NCBI GenBank assembly: GCA_003952965.2
Contig: CM025854.1
Span: 20,134,111-20,198,110, forward strand
Direction of reading: 5' to 3'
DNA length: 64,000 nt
Source of the DNA: Morella rubra
Taxonomy: Eukaryota; Streptophyta; Magnoliopsida; Fagales; Myricaceae
Below the pieces are notes generated by a model, which ran no database searches, was not told where the DNA came from, and saw nothing but the letters and a program-made list of their open reading frames with translations. A program made the translations under genes and the position numbers. Positions 36,201 through 48,451 of this stretch are shown piece by piece. Positions within the stretch are counted from its first letter, which is position 1, and each line of letters begins with the position of its first letter.

Positions 36201-38054
36201 GACCATTGTGTATACATATGGGGTTCATATAACCAAACCAGTAAAGACTTCATTTAGGAACTCGAGTTCAGCTGAACAAATCTGAAGATGTCAATGGCTC
36301 ACATTACATACACAAACTCACTCACTTAGGTAAGCGCATGGAATAGAGGATGAGTTGGAAATTAAAATGTTGGAAGTCATTATATCTTACAATTACATCC
36401 AGTAGAGATTAAAAAAAACCTCGAACTTAAGTGATATGATCACTCAAAAGTAAAGAAGAACTTATAAGAACTACAAAGAAGAATACCTAGGACAGAATTG
36501 TAAAGAGGAGAAAGGAGAGTCAATGCAGTTGAAATTTCACCGAAGTTAATTAACTGTAAAGAATAATTACTCAAGAAGAATTGCAAAGAAGAGGTGGGAG
36601 AGTCAGCATTGCTGCCACTTTAGCAAAGAATGCTGGTGGGAAGAATGGGGCTAAGTCTGTTATCTCCTAGAAGAACAGGAAGGCATTAACGACCACATCA
36701 TAGTTTCGAGTGCACCAAAATCCAAAGAACTATCTTCAGAAGTTCCTATTTTTTCAACCTTAAAGTAGTTCATTGCTGTGAAGAAGAAAATAGATGAACT
36801 TGTTCATCTTTACTCAACCCATAATTGATAATAGATTGTTAAAGCACAAAAACGGACACAAGAACCAGCTGAGGAAAGATAAGAAGACCGAAATAACTGA
36901 CAAAGAAAGTGAGGATATCTAGAAATCTACTGGGGAGAACATACTATTGTAAAGGCCTTTTGAACAAGGTCTGTCCACTTTAGAGGAACACATAACAGGG
37001 GAACCCCAATCAATAGATAGTGCGTATGATGTGTGCATATAGATGTACCAAAACTTGAATTCTGAAAACTAACCTGAATAAAATCCTATAATCAATATTT
37101 CACAAAAACAAAACATAGTTTAAAATAAGCCACAATAAGCATAAAAAAAAACAAGCATACTTCAAAGCACATTGCCCTTTTACTTAGCAAATTTGGTCAC
37201 TAGGACTAATAAGAAAGGGATAGAAGTATATATGTTTGTTTGTCAACTCAAAGCACTTATTCACGTCGTACGAGTATGTCACGCAATTAATTTATTGTTT
37301 CCAAATACCTAATCTAGCTCTGAGTTCTCTTCCTTAATCTCATCAAGTGTTAACTTCAAGCACGTTTTATCAGTCAACAAAAAAGCAATCAAATTCCGGT
37401 TAACCCAGATCAGGATACTAGAATCCAAGTTGAATCAGACACAGCAGAAAATAAGAATAAGAAAATAGAACCGGAATAAAAAAACCAACCCAGTATCAAG
37501 ATCAAAATTTTGCCCCATTTTTTTTAAAGATCAAAACTTTACCAATAATTCTAAAACCCATCATCAAAATCTCGAATTTCCGGACCAAAACTAACTAGAT
37601 AAATAACCCATTAACAAATCCAAAGACAAAAAAACTACATAAACAGATAGAAAAATGTAACGTTTCGAACCAGAGCAACGACAGCTGCGACCGACATTCC
37701 GAGAGGGAGAGCAATCGCATCCACACTGCTCTCGCTGCGCCGCGCAGAACCGAGCAGGGCCTTAGGGCTTCGGCGTCTAAGCACCACGCCCGTTGCCGGC
37801 ATGGAAGAAGAGGACGACGAAGGACAAGAAGGGGAAGACGACGAAGAAGGCCGCAAGAAAGCAGAGCCATTTTTGGGTACCCTTCTCTTCAACTTCTTGA
37901 TCGTCTTGATTGGCTTTTTATTATCGTCTTCAGTAGGACCGAGAGGTAAAGGAGGAGGATGGTCTTGGACCGTCGAATTCGGAACTGAATAGTTGACCGG
38001 GACGCAAGCACTGGATTGGAGGGGTTGCGGAGAAGGCGAAGCGATCGCCTCCAT
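33268..38054 (-). CDS. CPR5: CPR5 (transmembrane nucleoporin, immunity regulator)
   Basis: CPR5 is a plant nuclear-envelope nucleoporin that restrains effector-triggered immunity and programmed cell death, and affects trichomes, senescence and growth. Exons: 38054-37671, 35714-35658, 35329-35294, 35145-34411, 33819-33268, giving 587 residues (Arabidopsis about 564). The N-terminus is low in complexity with a basic nuclear-localisation-like stretch (KKPIKTIKKLKRRVPK). It is followed by ARRSESSVDAIALPLGMS, VDHLS, CTSAVRESL, the conserved SVMEQTRSNDLKTLEISL and KLKLKETQLALNFD block, and five or so membrane segments, including GFAGKLCVDTLGG and CGLLPFASLGEWKDHF near the end. The last intron (34410-33820) has a GC donor (AAG|GCAAGT); this choice keeps the frame, whereas the nearby GT would shift it. 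Intron 1 is about 2 kb. Confidence 0.95.
34124..34265. repeat. 71-bp tandem duplication in CPR5 last intron
   Basis: Two adjacent units starting AGAAGAGCAATC at 34124 and 34195, differing at a few bases (for example CCTGTATC against CCTCTATC). Confidence 0.85.
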
Positions 38055-38125
38055 GTAGAAAAGGAAAGGGGAACCGAGGAAGGATTAAAAGTTTGAAACT
38101 TTAAAATGGAGGAGAGTGCGTCTCT

Positions 38126-38151
38126 GAGAGAGAGAGAGAGAGAGAGAGAGG
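38126..38151. repeat. (GA)n in CPR5 leader
   Basis: Uninterrupted GA repeat about 75 bp upstream of the CPR5 start. On the transcribed strand it is a CT tract, common in plant core promoters and leaders. Confidence 0.85.
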
Positions 38152-38299
38152 GATAATAGCAAGAAAGTACAAAACATCGACTCCGAAACTCGTCAAACGG
38201 TGCAATTGTTTTCACAAAGAGAGACTTCGTTAAGTCACATACTTTTACGAGTTGTGATTGGCATGATGTTTCTCTTTGCCTCTCAATCAATAACGAAAC

Positions 38300-39800
38300 T
38301 TGTTGAATTAAAACATGTGCTTTGTTTGTGTTTTTTTTTAAAAAAATTAATGATTAATTTGTTTTGAGTTTTGGCATTTGTGATAACGGTGTGTCAGATG
38401 TTTGAAAAGAATTCTTTTAAAAAATTTATTCTAGGTGAGAGTAAAAAACAACTAGGTTTAAAAGAATATTTTTATAAGTTATAGTAAAAGTTTGGGGTAA
38501 TTTCATAATTAACTCCTTAATTATAAGTAAAAATTAATATTGTCTCCTTATTATCAAAATGAATTTTTATGTCTCTAAATTTTTAAAACCATCAAAGTAC
38601 GCCCTCCGTCCAAATCAGCTGTTAAGTGAGACGGAAAAATTAAAAAATGACCGAAATACCTTCTAAGAAAAATTATTAAAAATATTTAAAAATTTATTAA
38701 ATCATAATTAAAAGGCAAATTTTTAAAATAAATCTATTGAAACTCTGTTTAAGTAATCCATTTTTTTTAAAATTTATTTCTTGAATTTTTACTTATTTTT
38801 TAAAATTTTGTCTCTTAGGGCATTTCGGTTATTTCTCACATTTTAAATATTTTTTTAAATAGATTGAAAATATTTTTTTATCTGAAAAAAATCATACCTG
38901 ACTAGAAAATCAAGATAATTAAACAAACATAGAAATTATTTACTATTTTGTATTTCTTAAATATGCAAAGCAACAACGGAAATCAAAATAGGCACGTCTA
39001 GCCTGCATGTTGAGGATAATACTTTGCCTTACTTTTAACTCTAACCATCCTGGTAACGATTAAAATTATGTCAACATGGTGCTATACGTTTTCGCTTTCA
39101 TTTCGGCTATTTTAGAGGAAATAAAAATTCAAACATGTCCCACAATTTACATATTATCTCTAACATTCTTCAAGGACAATACAGTAATCTCCTACCGAAA
39201 TTCGTCATTAAAAAAATATTCCTAAAACACTATGTCGTGTAAAATAATTGTTCAACCCGCGGTTGACAGGTTCTATATAATCTTGTTCTGAGTAGACTTT
39301 GTTGGAATTTAACAAGTTTTGACTCTCGATCGTCTTCCTTTGATTCTTTAAAATCAGACGAGCAAATCTCGTGCGAATGAGTACTGTCCCTCAGACAATA
39401 ATGTTTTCTGTTCTGTGATTTTTAGTGTGAAGAGAGAGAGAGAGATCTAGAGAGAGAGAGAAAGAGAGATCAGGTGGTATATTATTACATATACATAACC
39501 CCCAAATAAGGAATAAAATTAAGACACTCCCATAAACTTTTAGTCTTTACAGAGCTAATGATCAACATATGATTTCATGGGAAATCTACCAAAGTTGTTT
39601 GCGATTTTTATACTAGCTACTAGCTACTAGCTAGCTTGATTGCCTCCAATGACTATTACATTCCCACGCACAGATGTATATGATTTTGACAGATTAATAC
39701 ATGAAATTTATAAGTAGACTTCGTCATTTCAATCCCTACGTACCACTCAATCTCACATGAAGATGAGTTTCAAACTTTCAACAGCTCTACGTACATGCCA
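38300..39800. other. intergenic DNA with repeat remnants
   Basis: AT-rich. The stretch 38500-38850 reads like a diverged dispersed repeat (CCTCCGTCCAAATCAGC followed by AT-rich sequence). No gene was seen. Confidence 0.4.
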
Positions 39801-39817
39801 TTCCCACCGCCATCTTC

Positions 39818-40402
39818 TTAGATCCTGTTGAAGTTCGAGGCACCAATGTTCACCGAGTTCTCTTCATAGCCGGTGACTCCAACTTGCGATCCGAGACTCT
39901 TCGGAATAGACCCACTGCTAAAGCGCAGAAAGTCTGCGGTAGCCTGCATAAAATTTGTACTGTCTGTGTTAATCTCATCTAAACCATGATCAGTGTTAGA
40001 ATTTGTAGGAGATTGGTCTTCTTGTATGGCCGTGGAATTCTTCTCTACTTCAGTCTCCCTATACTTGCCGAGGTAGTTCCTCAAGGGTCCAACATGGTTC
40101 TGGAACCCTAGTATAGTCATGGCCCATAGAAGATCGTCCCCGTTTATCGTCTTCCTCTTTTCTCGCTGGCACTTATCAGATGCTTCACCCGTGATGAAGC
40201 TTATGTACTCTGAGACGCATTCTTGGACGGTCTCCTTGGCTTCTTTGGATATTTTGGCATTCGCCGGTAGTGATTTTTTCATGATACGGCTCACGTTGGC
40301 AATGGGGAGGAACCGGTCTTGGTCTGTCGAAGAGCCGCCGTCCGAAATTTTCCCCGACGTGGGGCTCCCAAGTGGGATGGTTTGTCTTCTTCTTCCGGTC
40401 AT
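39818..40402 (-). CDS. nuclear transcription factor Y subunit B (NF-YB)
   Basis: Histone-fold subunit of the CCAAT-binding NF-Y trimer, which pairs with NF-YC and then NF-YA in the nucleus. Intronless, 194 residues. The conserved core begins near residue 28 with [18 protein letters not shown], continues [19 protein letters not shown] and [20 protein letters not shown], and ends [11 protein letters not shown]. It is the non-LEC1 type by ASDKC and [11 protein letters not shown], though SEYISF has the tyrosine also found in LEC1. The helix after the core ([16 protein letters not shown]) differs from the DYVEPLKVYL of common NF-YBs, so it is a divergent member. The N-terminus carries a basic MTGRRRQ and the C-terminal 70 residues are polar and not recognised. 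The subtype number cannot be given. Confidence 0.92.
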   Translation of the reverse strand: MTGRRRQTIPLGSPTSGKISDGGSSTDQDRFLPIANVSRIMKKSLPANAKISKEAKETVQECVSEYISFITGEASDKCQREKRKTINGDDLLWAMTILGFQNHVGPLRNYLGKYRETEVEKNSTAIQEDQSPTNSNTDHGLDEINTDSTNFMQATADFLRFSSGSIPKSLGSQVGVTGYEENSVNIGASNFNRI

Positions 40403-41978
40403 GGAGGATAGAGTCTGGGAGAAAGAGGGGAATTAATGGAAGCGGGATGAAAAGTAACTGGGGGATTCTGTATGCAGCAATTCCGATCCTTGTTATATAA
40501 TAGCTAGAACGGTGAAGTTATTTGTGGAATCTGAAGAGAAGGAAGTAGGGGTTTTGAGCAGACAGCACTGGGGTAAAAGAAGAAAAAGTAAGAGAGAAAA
40601 TGCAAAAAGCCAGTTTTATGTGGACAGCATGCATGGGAAGCAAACAAGCATCGGGGGGAGTAGAACAACTTCCAAAGGATATTGATGTGAGGGAGAACCG
40701 AGAAGTGCCTCCTGCCGAATACAAAGAATGGTGTGAGAGCGTGGAATCTATTTGTGGGCCTTTGAAAGCTTAATCAATATTGGGAGTCTAATTTCTCAGT
40801 TTTTATATATCAACGACCAGCCTAATGACAGAATCATATGACAATCCAAACAATTCCCTATGATGTCTTGTTTCATTTGGACGGACTACTTATAAGCACC
40901 TGTTTTGTCTCCCGAGCTATGGTTCAAATCCAGACACTTGGCCCTCTTCTGCAAGCTGGTTTTGATTTCCGGTCGCTTTCAGAAATTGATCCATTTTAGG
41001 AAAAGGGATGTAAAAGCTGGAGGGAGGAATTTGCACATATTCTTCACTTTTCTCGCACTTTCTTTGTCTTTCTAAGATTCTATCCATGATCACGTGATCC
41101 ATGTCCATGTCTTGATCTAAAGAGTGTGATCACCACCATTGAATGCGTTGTCTGAATCCTCTAGTTTATCTATTCGTCGAAAACTTTTGATTTCGCTTTC
41201 CATCAATGAGTTCTCCCTCGTATGCCTTAACATAAAAGCTTGGCTATGGAGGAAGGGAGTTCAATGCATATAAACCCCATATTGGCATTTCATATTACCA
41301 ATGTGGATAAATCTCATACTTCTCAAATGGTTCAGGACGGATCTTATACTTTCTAAATGATCCATAACATTTCGCCATGTTCCGTAGCTCTTGCATCCAC
41401 GCAGGTTGGCTGTGCACTAAAGTTTTCTTAGTCCTGGGCTAAAACTGCAATACTAACATCAACCCTTGCAACTAGGAGTCATGGTGTAGGCTCTGATATC
41501 ATTTGATCACACAAAAGAGCTCAAGTGAGAAGTGAGCTCAAATTATATAAATCTCACATTGACATCTTATTCTATTAATGTGCGGCGGATCTCATGCTCC
41601 CAATTAGCCTGTAACAATTTCCATCACAAATTGTAAGCTTATCTTTCCATTTTTTTTTCACCGTGAGATTTTTCTTATGGATTCTTTCCCTGATAGCATT
41701 ATTTGAGTATTGAATTTCTTTGCAACCACCGTTAGAGTTGACGAATGATCAGTGAACTGGATCACTGAACCCTAAAGCCAGTTCACTGATCTCATTTAAG
41801 AATCAGTCATTTCATGCGGCCCATATGGGCTCATTAACAGAAGACGGCCCACGACTCCATGAGATCCATCAACTACGAAACGACCGAACTGCCCTTCTCC
41901 AACCGCACGAACTACAGTTATTAGGTGTCCCAGCTCGGCGATTGCGAAGACGGAGGGAGGGAGAGAGAAAGAGAGGCA

Positions 41979-43407
41979 ATGTTCGTTGCTCTGAAATTGC
42001 AGCTCCCGGGCCCTGGAATTAAACCAAAATGCGAAAGCTACAGCTTCCCCGTCGCCCTTGAGTCGCGACGCCTATGCGATGTGCGGAAACCGGCCCGACG
42101 GTTCGCGCCACTGTCGATACAAGCAGAGTACAATGCCACTGCAGCATCTGATTCGTCTACTTCGTCAAACTACACTTCGGCCGTCGGATCCTCTTCTGCT
42201 TCTTCGCTTCGGCTCGCTCAGCAAAACCTCACCCAACGTCACATCCTGGCGCTCCAAGTCGTTGCTTGCGCGGTACTACTATTTCTTTTCGTTTTCGTTC
42301 TGATTTTGTTTTTTATCTCACTTAAATTGAAAGGAGCCAGAATATTTGTCTTCAAATATCTGCATTTTTATCGTTTTATTCGATTAAAATAAATGTTTTA
42401 AATTTCATGCTGAAGTCAATTAAACGCCTCTAATGTTTGCTGGGGGAAACCTGTGTTCGGATTATTGAGGTTTTACGCCTCGGTTCCATTGAACATTATT
42501 ATGTTCGCTTAAAAAATTTTCCTTCCGCTGATTTCATTTTTCTTCGAAACAAAATGCGCTTTGGTTTTGATGGAGTTGCCTTCTGAAGAACTTGTTTTTC
42601 TTTTCTTTTAATGTTTCGCAATTTAATGTTTTTGGGAGTAATCTGCGGTGATTCTAGTAGGCGTGAAATTCTTTTGCAGGCTGCAGTTTCAGCAACCTGG
42701 CTCTTTTTCTCCGCCATACCAACCCTTCTGGTATGTCATGCCGGAACTTTTGCTTCTTTCGTATTATATTTTGGCCTTTATTTGTTACTCAAGCATCCAT
42801 TGAGTCAAATGTGGCATATCAAAGGCTTTCAAGAGAGCAGCAGAATCACTGGAAAAGCTGATGGACGTTACAAGGGAAGAGCTTCCTGACACAATGGCTG
42901 CTGTTCGGTTGTCTGGCATGGAGATCAGTGACCTGACAATGGAGCTCAGTGATTTAGGGTTAGAACCATTGATGAAGCACTCTTCTGCTAATCTCTGTTG
43001 CCCTCTATCTCATAATTAACGTCAAAAATTTGTTTGTTGTGTAGCCAGGAGATTACCCAAGGTGTTAGAAGCTCCACTCGAGCTGTGAGTGTAACTGAGG
43101 AGAGGCTGCGCCGGTTGACAAACATGGCTCCATCAGGTTAGCTATTGTCTTCTTTAGCTTTTCCTGGTTAATGCAAATTCTTGAACTGGTTTAGAGAAAT
43201 GGATTTTACTTCATCTTTACTTGATTAGCTTCGGTGCAGGGGGTAGCCAGCCCAAAAACCAAGGAAACAATGCCAGTATTGGCTAGAACTGCAAGGGGCA
43301 TTAGGGAGGGGATAGTGAATGGTCGTGCCATCTTGCAAATGTTTTTCACTCTCACCCGAGTTTCTAGGTTGGCCCTCCAATATCTTTCTAAACGAGCTAA
43401 GCGGTAG
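41979..43407 (+). CDS. DUF948-like membrane protein, probably plastid
   Basis: Five exons (41979-42272, 42680-42730, 42825-42958, 43045-43136, 43229-43407) join in frame to 249 residues. The first 50 residues are basic and rich in Ser/Ala with few acidic residues, like a plastid transit peptide (RKPARRFAPLSIQAEYN at its end). A Ser-rich linker and one hydrophobic segment follow (ILALQVVACAAAVSATWLF and on to IPTLL). Next is a long amphipathic region (ESLEKLMDVTREELPDTM, LSGMEISDLTMELSDLGQEI, STRAVSVTEERLRRL) of the DUF948 type, and a basic C-terminus (ALQYLSKRAKR). The acceptor of exon 5 is taken at GATTAG|CTTCGG because the next AG would break the frame. The ATG at 41979 is preferred to an upstream one (41925) that would add a charged extension. 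The biochemical role is unknown. Confidence 0.82.
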
Positions 43408-45292
43408 GCGCAAGGACATAACAGGAGTATGTCAGCTGTACATATCTCTTCTGTTCTTATATTTTTCCTCCCTTTCAATTTTCCTTCTCTTTAGCCTAAT
43501 GTATCCGATTACTGTTTAGAGGAGAGGGTATACCTTTAGCATGTGACGCATGGACGTTACGTGGTCAAGGGGAGAGAAGTAGTTTTCTAGTTTCTTTATT
43601 TCTGTTGTTACTTGCAGAATGTCTTTTAGAACTGTTGTCAATCTGTGTATTTGACGTTTGAGGCTTTATATGAACATGTTCTGGTCTCTTTTGTCATTCA
43701 AGTTATCTACAGTCCGCCTGAAGTTATTGTTTTGTTTTCCACATAAATTCTGAACGGTTTGAGCATCTGATATGCTATTTGATCTCATGTTAATCAATAG
43801 TCCTGGCCTTAATGTGGCATCAGAATGAAAGTTTAGGCATTTGAAACTAGACTGACTTAGTACGATGAAATCACATGTGAGGTTGAGAAAGATGAAGTGT
43901 AACTGGTTACTGATGCACAGAAGGATAGTCAAATATATCCTCTTGTAAATGCATTCCACCATTTTTGGGGGGTTGCGTTGGGAAATTGACAGCAGAAGTT
44001 TCATTCATTCTTTGGACTGAGAATATATATGTCCAGGACATGACAGATTCAAGGCTGGTGGTCGAGGAGTGAAGGTGATAATTTCTTGATTTTGATGAGT
44101 AGGAAAGATTGAGGTGATAATCGATGGAGTGTGAGAAGAATCTGGTTAGTATTAAATAGGGATACATGATGAATGATTGGAAATCGAGTTTGGCTAGTTT
44201 TGGTTTGGTTTAATTCAAGGATGCTGTCCTAAGCAATGTTATTGGCCATTTATCCTGGGTTTTTGTGGATTAGGATGATGTCCAGTTAGAGATGTCGTGG
44301 GTATTTGAAGTGTTAGGAATTGAGGGCAATGAGCGGAAACAAACAGGGCAGATGTAGAGGAAAAAAAGGATGTTAAATTGGCGCATGGCTTACAGATTTG
44401 ACTTCAATCAAGAACTGCAATAAAGCATGTCTGGTGCAGGGGGCGGACGGAAGCCAATAGCACCATGCATTCGCTTGCTCATAGTTTTAGACCAGCAAAT
44501 CGGAGTAATTTTCCATTGACCACATCTCGAGATAATTTGAGGAACACCATACAAAGGTGAATTAAAACCCACAAAGCTGCTGTGAAGAGTCCCATCTAAT
44601 CTCTATCGTGATTCTAAACTTGAATCAAAAGGAAAGACTCGCAGTTTAAGGAAGAATGTCTGGGAGTTGTTTTGGAACGATTCATTGGCTGCGATCATTT
44701 TCACATTCACAGGCTTGAAAGCCGAGACGTGAAAAAGTCCCAAAGATACTCTTAATGAAAAGTGCCCTTGCTGCTTGCGGGTGGTGTTATGGACGCAATA
44801 AACATGTGGTGGTAGTTGTTGAGGTCAGATTGATAGACCACTGCCGAAACCATGCATGTGCACTCCCCATGGGGAGAGAGAGAGATAGTCATGCAACTTT
44901 CCAGGGGCTAATTTATTAAAAAAAAGTTTATGCGACTGGGTGAGCTACCTTGCTAGCTTAAAACGGCCCCACAGTCCTGTAAGTACGGGACTTTTCTGGG
45001 CTAATTTATAAAATAAGATATTGCTAGGTTAACACTGCGTTTGTAACAAACTTTTAGTAAAATTTTAAGTTATAATTTTAGAAGTCGGTAAAAGGGTGGG
45101 GAGATAAAATAAAAAAATTTGTAAAAAAATAAAAAAATTTGTTAAAAAAAGAAAGAAAAAAAAAGAATTGTAATGTTGATAAACCTGTCCTGTAAGGTAC
45201 AGTACATCCCTTAGGTGATGCGCACAACTCCACAATTTGTAAGTCTGGTACTCACTTAATAGTAGGAGTATCTCTCAAGCTCACGTGACCAA
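43408..45292. other. intergenic DNA downstream of the DUF948-like gene
   Basis: Mostly 3' flank of the upstream gene, then AT-rich repeats from about 45010. No gene or RNA gene was recognised. Confidence 0.45.
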
Positions 45293-45486
45293 GGAGGCAT
45301 TTGTTTACCGAAATTTTAGGGAATATTTTTAAAATTTTAAGAATTTTTTGAATGTTGAAGTTTATTAGGATTTGTTAAAAGAGTGAAGTGTATGTGTAAA
45401 AGTGTGAAGTTTATTAAAATTTATGAAATATATTTGGTGTGGTAAAAATTTTGAATTCTAAAAAAATTGAGCAAACAAACGCCTCC
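45293..45486. mobile_element. MITE with GGAGGC termini
   Basis: Begins GGAGGCATTTGTTTACCG and ends GAGCAAACAAACGCCTCC, forming terminal inverted repeats of about 15-24 bp. The flanks both read CAA, a possible 3-bp target duplication. The interior is AT-rich and non-coding. Confidence 0.65.
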
Positions 45487-46326
45487 CAAATCTACCGAAG
45501 GCGACCTAGCAACCATTAGGCATTTAGGCTAGTGTAAGGGTAAAAATGTAAAAATGGGTTCATGTGCTCGTTTAGAGAGGCAGATAGAAGAGATTCTTCT
45601 GGGTAAAGGACGAAGAACATCCTCCAAGTGAATAACGACAAATTATTCACTAGCCTCACAGCGTGTCCACTGAACAAAGACTTGGATTTCCGTCTCTTGG
45701 AACTCTCCCAAGTCCCAGCATGACGTGTTCTTCTTAGTTCAGTGCTTTCCACTTTTCTCAGTGCTACTGATTCATCCATCCCATCAGGCATTTTCTCCAA
45801 TTTTTGTAACGAAGATGAAGGGTTCCATGCGTTTTGTTCGTAACAAAAAATCGAGCGAGTGGATAGAAACCCTTCATCCTCACACGTCTTCAGCATGGAA
45901 GATTACCAATAGACGTATTTCACAGGTTTATATAGAACTCAAAATCGAAACTTATAGCTCAAGCCATACACTTCGCTATGCCTCTGTTTTAATTAATGCA
46001 GAAGTTACAATTTTACCTACGCATACGCCAAAAGAGTAATTGGGGTTGATGGAGACGCCTCTGGCATCCTTTCTCTGCTTCATTTAAAGGGGGCGCGGGG
46101 GGGAAAGAAAATAAAATGGAAAAAAGGTACAGAGAGAAGAAAACCCCAAGGAATGTTTAAGATAGCTTAATGGTTTGGAAGAGTTTCTAATACCGCGATT
46201 AAGCAGATGGAAACAGAAACTCAAGCGTACGACTCACGAGAGATCATGAGGCCGGCCCGTTTGATCACAATCTACAAAAACAGGGTAGTTTCTCGGACCT
46301 ATACGCATGATATTTCAAAATGGCGA

Positions 46327-46696
46327 TTAGTTGATCTGACCACCTCTACCAGAGCTCAGTGGTGGTCTTGGTGGCCTTCTTGCAACTGTAGACGACCTTG
46401 TTGTGTTGGCTGCAAACGCTTCCTGCATCGCCAAAGTTACATTAAAACAAACCTCTGTGTGGGTATTTATGTGTAATGGTGATAGAGAGAGAGAGAGAGA
46501 GAGAGAGGAGTTATGCCCTGCAACTTACCTCTCTTTCTGAACGAGGAGGAGGAGGAGGATGTTGAGCTTGTTCAGTCGTGGAGTCAAGACCAAGGCACTT
46601 GAGAACTGCTTTGCTGACTTTTTCAGACAAATAGCAAGGGCTGTACAACCAGTTTGTTTCCTCTCTGTTTCTTTGCTCCGCTGCAGAACTCTCCAT
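46327..46696 (-). CDS. PROPEP: precursor of plant elicitor peptide (Pep)
   Basis: Precursor of a Pep danger peptide. In Arabidopsis such peptides are released by metacaspase cleavage on wounding and are sensed by PEPR1/PEPR2 receptor kinases. Exon 1 (46696-46529) encodes 56 residues starting MESSAAEQRNREETNWLYSP, with the amphipathic motif SKAVLKCLGLDST typical of PROPEPs (AtPROPEP1 has AILKCLGL). Exon 2 (46422-46327) encodes 31 residues. They end in a basic proline-rich stretch (VARRPPRPPL) and the family C-terminus SSGRGGQIN (AtPep1 ends SSGRPGQHN), with the stop right after Asn. Splicing is phase 0, GAG|GTAAGT to ATGCAG|GAAGCG. Total length is 87 residues. An Arg at TTR|SS is a plausible cleavage point, giving a 22-residue peptide. 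There is no signal peptide, as usual for the family. Confidence 0.92.
46484..46508. repeat. (GA)n in the PROPEP intron
   Basis: GA repeat in the 106-bp intron between the two PROPEP exons. Confidence 0.85.
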
Positions 46697-46826
46697 ATCT
46701 GTTCTTCTTCTTCTTCTTCCTCTATGTTCTCTCTCTTTCCTGCTCGATCTATTTTCGTCTGTGTCTTCCTTCTCTAACGGTGATCAGGCCTGGCGGAGTT
46801 ATTATTTGTTCACCCAACCTCCTTTG

Positions 46827-46836
46827 TATATATAAG
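46827..46836 (-). promoter_or_regulatory. PROPEP TATA box
   Basis: On the minus strand, CTTATATATA lies about 130 bp upstream of the start codon. A W-box core (TTGAC on the minus strand) lies near 47132-47136. WRKY control is known for Arabidopsis PROPEPs and is only inferred here. Confidence 0.45.
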
Positions 46837-47726
46837 ATGTCCTTTGTGAAAGACACCTGCCAATAATAATAATAATATTATTTTCAATAAAATTCTCTGA
46901 GGGCAATCTTTTTGTGTTCACTTCCTAATATCCCCATGTGGGCTAACCAAAAGTTTTTATTATTATTTTTTTTTGGTTTTCTCAAGGGAAAAGGATAGGA
47001 GAGAGTGCAGAAGTTTAAAGAAAACGATAAGAAGCCGAAGGATAGAGATGATGGCGTGAGTGTATATAATCTTATCTTTTTTTCTGAAAACTTGAATCAA
47101 TGATCTTATCTTCACTTTGAGAATTTCGCACTTGTCAAATTTTGCAAAGAGCTATCACCAGGATAAATTTCGAAGCGTGTTTAACGCGGTCCATCCCGAA
47201 TTACTCGCGCAAGTTTTATTCGATCAAGCGAGGGTGAGAGAGGTCTACGGATTTCTCGCAGAACAGAGAGATTCTTGCTCATGCTGTTTGCTTTTTAGAG
47301 ATATTTCGGTTGTAGTTTCAGAATCGTGCAGGATGTTCTTTTTAAAAAATTATAAGATTTATAACATTATGATAAAATTGTAAATATTTATTTAGGTTAG
47401 AGTTTTATATAGGTTTTTATATAAAAATTGGTGAAAATTTTTAAATATATTTAATTTTTGTTAGAGTTTATAAAAAAATATTTGAGTTAGGTGAAAAAGT
47501 ATAAAAAGATAATATTTGTTATAATTTTTTTTAAAAAGTATTAGAGTTTGTGTGAAAAGTTGTTAAAATTGTGTAAAAAGTATCGATATTTGTGTAAATT
47601 TTTATAATTTTAAATATTATTTTTATAAATTTTGTTAAATTCTATTATATTCTAGAATATACTTCTGAAAGGAACATGTCCTACGAAAGTTCATATATTC
47701 TACCGGTTGATAACTTACCCAAAAGT

Positions 47727-47872
47727 AAATTCATAATTCTGTTCACACTTGGAACTCAAATGGGTACGGAAAAAATGCTCCATGATATATTTTTTTTCAA
47801 AAACAAATTTATAATTCTGTTCACACTTGGAACTCAAATGGGTACGGAAAAATTCTTCATGATATATATATA
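47727..47872. repeat. 78-bp tandem duplication
   Basis: Two adjacent units starting AAATTCATAATTCTG (47727) and AAATTTATAATTCTG (47805), both containing CACACTTGGAACTCAAATGG. It lies between PROPEP and the next gene. Confidence 0.85.
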
Positions 47873-48451
47873 GTAAGGAGAAAAAACACAGCTAGACAGG
47901 ACCACCAGAATAGAACCCACTTGGCAAATGTTGGACAAATATAATCTCATAAATCACATATATCAAGTAAGTTTGGCGCTTTGCCGTGGGGGCAAGAATG
48001 GCCCCAAGAAATTATTTGCACCCAAAATATTCGAATCTAAGACCTCAGGAAGAGCACATATCTAAGTCTACCAAAAAAAGAGGAATTTGCGATTTTTCTA
48101 GACTTCTAATTTTGCCAATACATTAATAAATTTTACCAATTGTCCATTGATATATTAAACATATGAGCTATTGATAGAATTCATTAATTTATTAAATGAA
48201 AAAACCTCTTCAATTGCAATCTGGGCCAATTATTTATTCCATAATCTGTAAACTTCTCTCCAATTGCCCTCATATATATTAAAATTCCCATACTGATGCA
48301 ATTTGTACCCATACGACTGCATTCTAACGTGTAATTTATAGTTATCCCAAAGAATATTGTCAGTATTTACAAGGGGATTGAGCTGTGGAGCTAGACAGGA
48401 AACTTTTTCATTGAGAAGTTAAAACGGATGGAGATAGGATTGCATACAGTA

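Noticed and set aside
41270-41620. Possible LTR-retroelement remnant
   Set aside because: A degenerate GGCTCTGATATCA word resembles the complement of a tRNA-Met primer site. No paired terminal repeats or coding parts could be defined.
45516-45896. 126-codon minus-strand frame
   Set aside because: No recognisable motif, no promoter or splice context, and adjacent to repeats; treated as chance.
46207-46476. 89-codon plus-strand frame
   Set aside because: It is antisense to the PROPEP peptide exon, which has far stronger evidence.
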